In this document: positions 5,944 through 7,482 of the stretch, in pieces
Position numbering within the stretch: position 1 is the stretch's first letter
How the letters are laid out: each line of letters starts with the position of its first letter
Made by a program: the position numbers and the translations under genes
NCBI GenBank assembly: GCA_946626395.1
Contig: CAMOUF010000221.1
Coordinates: 1-7,482, forward strand
Length of the DNA: 7,482 bases
DNA from: an uncultured Clostridia bacterium
GTDB lineage: Bacteria; Bacillota; Clostridia; Christensenellales; Aristaeellaceae
Direction of reading: 5' to 3'
Notes under the pieces: generated by a model
What the model was told of the DNA's origin: nothing
The model's input: the letters and a program-made list of their open reading frames with translations, nothing else
Databases searched by the model: none

Positions 5944-6042
5944 ATAAGCCAGGAAGCGATCGCGGGAATGGTTCTGTGCGCCATGGGCCTGACCATGCTG
6001 TTCATTTTGCCTGACGCATGGCAGAAAGCCGCGGATTTGTGA
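5944..6042 (+). pseudogene. Candidate tiny membrane protein with start codon reading ATA
   Basis: From 5944 a 32-codon frame encodes one hydrophobic segment (GMVLCAMGLTMLFILP) followed by a short amphipathic end, DAWQKAADL. A good ribosome-binding site AAAGGAG (5929-5935) sits eight bases before 5944, just where a start codon is expected, but the codon there is ATA. The first usual start in frame is ATG 5968 (24 residues) behind a poorer AGGAAG (5951-5956). The position, 22 bases after the regulator stop and before a terminator, fits a second gene of that operon. The pattern hydrophobic helix then Pro-(Asp/Glu)-x-Trp resembles small DUF6199-like membrane proteins, from memory only. It may be a start-codon mutant, a sequencing error, or a shorter real gene. 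Confidence 0.35.
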
Positions 6043-6097
6043 AATACTTATCGACTCAAAATAATTGATTTTTATACGATTGCTGGCAGGACAGCTT

Positions 6098-6127
6098 GTC
6101 GGGGCGGTTATCCGTCCCGACTTTTTT
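6098..6127 (+). terminator. Rho-independent terminator after the HTH-desulfoferrodoxin operon
   Basis: 10-bp stem GTCGGGGCGG (6098-6107) / CCGTCCCGAC (6112-6121) with one G-U pair, a TTAT loop, then six T (6122-6127). It cleanly separates the regulator operon from the BlaI-type operon. Confidence 0.93.
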
Positions 6128-6192
6128 CTTCCAACAAATGTATAGATAAGGAAAAACATTCATTCTGAATTGTAACAAATGATATGACCCTA

Positions 6193-6221
6193 TTGACAGA
6201 TTGAGTAGGCAATTGTATACT
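6193..6221 (+). promoter_or_regulatory. Near-consensus promoter of the BlaI/M56 operon
   Basis: Perfect -35 TTGACA (6193-6198), 17-base spacer, -10 TATACT (6216-6221, 5 of 6). Transcription would start near 6228. Such a strong promoter is typical of a gene kept off by its own repressor. Confidence 0.88.
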
Positions 6222-6230
6222 CATAGAGTA
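6202..6230. promoter_or_regulatory. Candidate BlaI-type operator overlapping the -10 box and start site
   Basis: Three copies of one pentamer in alternating orientation: TGAGTA (6202-6207), TACTCA (6218-6223) and GAGTA (6226-6230). They form the dyads TGAGTA-N10-TACTCA and TACTC-ATA-GAGTA. Their position on the promoter is right for autorepression by the dimeric winged-helix repressor encoded next. The arms differ from the TACA/TGTA core known for staphylococcal BlaI/MecI. A core-like AACAAATGTA occurs further up (6133-6142), probably too far to block the promoter. Confidence 0.45.
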
Positions 6231-6265
6231 AGCAGCTGTTTACCCTAAAAAGGAGGTTCGTTAAT

Positions 6266-6637
6266 ATGCCGATTCAATGCACAGACGCGGAATGGAAAAT
6301 CCTGGAGGTGCTGTGGGACCGCTCCCCCCGCACCATGAGCGAAATCATGAAAACCCTGGAGCCCACCATGGGCTGGACGCGGCACACGGTGATCTCCCTG
6401 CTCAAGCGCATGGAGGAGAAGGGCACGGTAAAGGTGGACGAATCCGGGCCGCAGAAAACTTACACCCCCGCCGTGGGGAAGGAGGAAGCCTCCACCGAGC
6501 AGACCCGGAAATTCCTCTCCCATATCTTCAAGGGCAAGGCTTCCCTGCTGGTGAACCATCTGGTTTCCTCCGGGGATCTGACGGTGGAAGAGATCCAGGA
6601 AATCCTGGACGAAGTGAAAAAGAACACGGGGAAGTAA
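6266..6637 (+). CDS. BlaI/MecI/CopY-family transcriptional repressor
   Basis: A 123-residue winged-helix repressor of the BlaI/MecI class. The N-terminal DNA-binding part (about residues 6-70) shows CTDAEWKILEVLWDRSP and WTRHTVISLLKRMEEKG, the recognition-helix region, with a wing ending in KTYTPAV. The C-terminal part (about 81-120, RKFLSHIFKGKASLLVNHLV then LTVEEIQEILDEV) is the usual dimerisation and proteolysis region. In BlaI and MecI, cleavage between Asn101 and Phe102 releases DNA; Asn97-His98 here lies in about the corresponding place. AGGAGG nine bases before ATG supports the start. The M56 gene follows 31 bases downstream with its own AGGAGG, the classical repressor-sensor pair. No beta-lactamase or PBP gene is in view, so the inducing signal and targets are unknown. 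Confidence 0.95.
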   Translation: MPIQCTDAEWKILEVLWDRSPRTMSEIMKTLEPTMGWTRHTVISLLKRMEEKGTVKVDESGPQKTYTPAVGKEEASTEQTRKFLSHIFKGKASLLVNHLVSSGDLTVEEIQEILDEVKKNTGK

Positions 6638-6668
6638 ATACCGCAATTGATATACAGGAGGAAGAAAA

Positions 6669-7482
6669 ATGCGAACCGCATTGATCTATAATTTTCTCAT
6701 CGAGGCCAACATCATGGCCAGCATCGCCATTGTGCTGATGACGGTGCTGCGGAAATTCCTGCGAAAACAATTGGGAAACACGGCCATCTGCTTCGGCTGG
6801 CTGCTGGTAGCGGCCAGGCTGCTTCTGCCTTTGACCCTGCCCAATCCCTGGATCGCTTTTATTCGCTCGCCCAACGCCCAGGACACCGCCATCCGGCCCA
6901 TTGCCGGGCAGGTGAAGGTGCGCCTGCATGACGCGCTGACAGATTTGGCCATGAATCTTTACAGCGCGAATCAGATCTCGGCGGGCAACAGGGTGTTTGA
7001 AATCAATAGCGGCATTGAATCCGCCACCCTGACCATTACCCTGGCTCAGCTCTATCTGCTGGGCGTGGCGGCGGTGCTGCTTTGGTTCGCCTTTTCCAAC
7101 GTGCGTTTCCGCTGGTATCTGCGTTCCGGCCGCATCGAGGAAATCAGCGGCAAGCTCAAGGAGCAGTATGAAAAAATGTGCGCGGAAAGAAAGGTAAAGC
7201 CCGTGCCCGTGTACTTTACCGATCCGCTGCCCAGCGCCTGCCTGGTGGGCTTATTCCGGCCCTATATCGCCCTGCCCTTGACGGCCAGGCCCCAGGAAGC
7301 CATTCAGGTGCTCACCCACGAGGTGTGCCATATCAAGAATCTGGATCCTGTTTGGAATGTGCTGCGTCTTTTGTGCTGCGCGGTGCATTGGTTCAATCCC
7401 CTGGTGTGGCTGGGGGGGTATTGGAGGCCCATGGACCGGGGAATGAAGGGGGGTGAAAACGGGCCGCGGGGCGTGGGAGACG
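6669..7482 (+). CDS. M56-family (BlaR1/MecR1-type) membrane metallopeptidase, 3' truncated by the window
   Basis: The first 271 residues of a membrane zinc peptidase that would sense a signal and inactivate the repressor encoded upstream. Membrane helices lie at about residues 4-27, 39-57 and 122-142, with a fourth after the active site (about 229-248). The cytosolic loop has SACLVGLFRPYIALP (189-203), a family hallmark, and the zinc motif HEVCH (217-221), followed by the typical HWFNPLVWL (240-248). After that, family members carry a D-x-E-x-A-C-D/E-x motif with a further zinc ligand; here the sequence reads MDRGMKGGENGPRGVGD and the DNA turns strongly G-rich from about 7410, so this part is probably miscalled. 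The extracellular sensor domain of BlaR1 would be downstream, and many Clostridial members lack it. AGGAGG (6656-6661) seven bases before the ATG supports the start. Confidence 0.9.
   Translation, partial: MRTALIYNFLIEANIMASIAIVLMTVLRKFLRKQLGNTAICFGWLLVAARLLLPLTLPNPWIAFIRSPNAQDTAIRPIAGQVKVRLHDALTDLAMNLYSANQISAGNRVFEINSGIESATLTITLAQLYLLGVAAVLLWFAFSNVRFRWYLRSGRIEEISGKLKEQYEKMCAERKVKPVPVYFTDPLPSACLVGLFRPYIALPLTARPQEAIQVLTHEVCHIKNLDPVWNVLRLLCCAVHWFNPLVWLGGYWRPMDRGMKGGENGPRGVGD

Noticed and set aside
5921..5947. 8-codon ORF overlapping the HTH stop (TGATG)
   Set aside because: Too short, ends at once, and it contains the RBS of the next candidate ORF; probably chance.

Overview
The window holds one end of a probable Gram-positive (Clostridia-like) genome or metagenome contig. 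All eight recognisable genes lie on the + strand. Coding DNA is GC-rich, while the intergenic stretches are AT-richer and carry classic sigma-A-type promoters, strong AGGAGG ribosome-binding sites and rho-independent terminators. The gene content (MacB-type ABC exporter, BlaI/BlaR1-type pair, spore photoproduct lyase-like radical SAM protein, desulfoferrodoxin domain) points to an anaerobic Firmicute. No species can be named from the sequence.

Layout: (1) 1-975 is the tail of an FtsX-type permease, its MacB/LolD-type ATPase and a clean terminator. (2) 976-1270 is a gene-free stretch with a very long, nearly perfect hairpin and then a strong extended -10 promoter. (3) 1271-4285 is an RNA-modification block: a SAM-dependent rRNA methyltransferase, an RluA-family pseudouridine synthase and tRNA-guanine transglycosylase (tgt), ending in a terminator. 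A pair of heptamer-repeat arrays in opposite orientation sits between the last two genes. (4) 4315-5187 is a radical SAM protein of the spore photoproduct lyase-like group. (5) 5313-6127 is an XRE helix-turn-helix regulator fused to a complete desulfoferrodoxin-like iron domain, then a tiny candidate membrane-protein ORF whose expected start codon reads ATA, then a terminator. (6) 6193-7482 is a BlaI/MecI-type repressor with a near-consensus promoter and a candidate operator, followed by an M56 (BlaR1/MecR1-type) membrane metallopeptidase that runs off the window.

How the genes work together: the ABC ATPase and permease form one exporter. The methyltransferase and pseudouridine synthase are probably co-transcribed, and with tgt they modify rRNA and tRNA. 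The repressor and M56 protein form a two-gene sensory switch, but no beta-lactamase or other target is visible. The most unusual object is the HTH-desulfoferrodoxin fusion. It keeps the CxxC/CC rubredoxin-like site and the four-His/one-Cys iron ligand set, yet has Ser where superoxide reductases usually have the catalytic Lys. This suggests a redox-sensing regulator.

Caution: both window edges look degraded. There is an in-frame stop and a probable one-base frameshift in a G6 run at the start, and G-rich corruption of a conserved motif in the last ~75 bases. These are more likely contig-end errors than biology.
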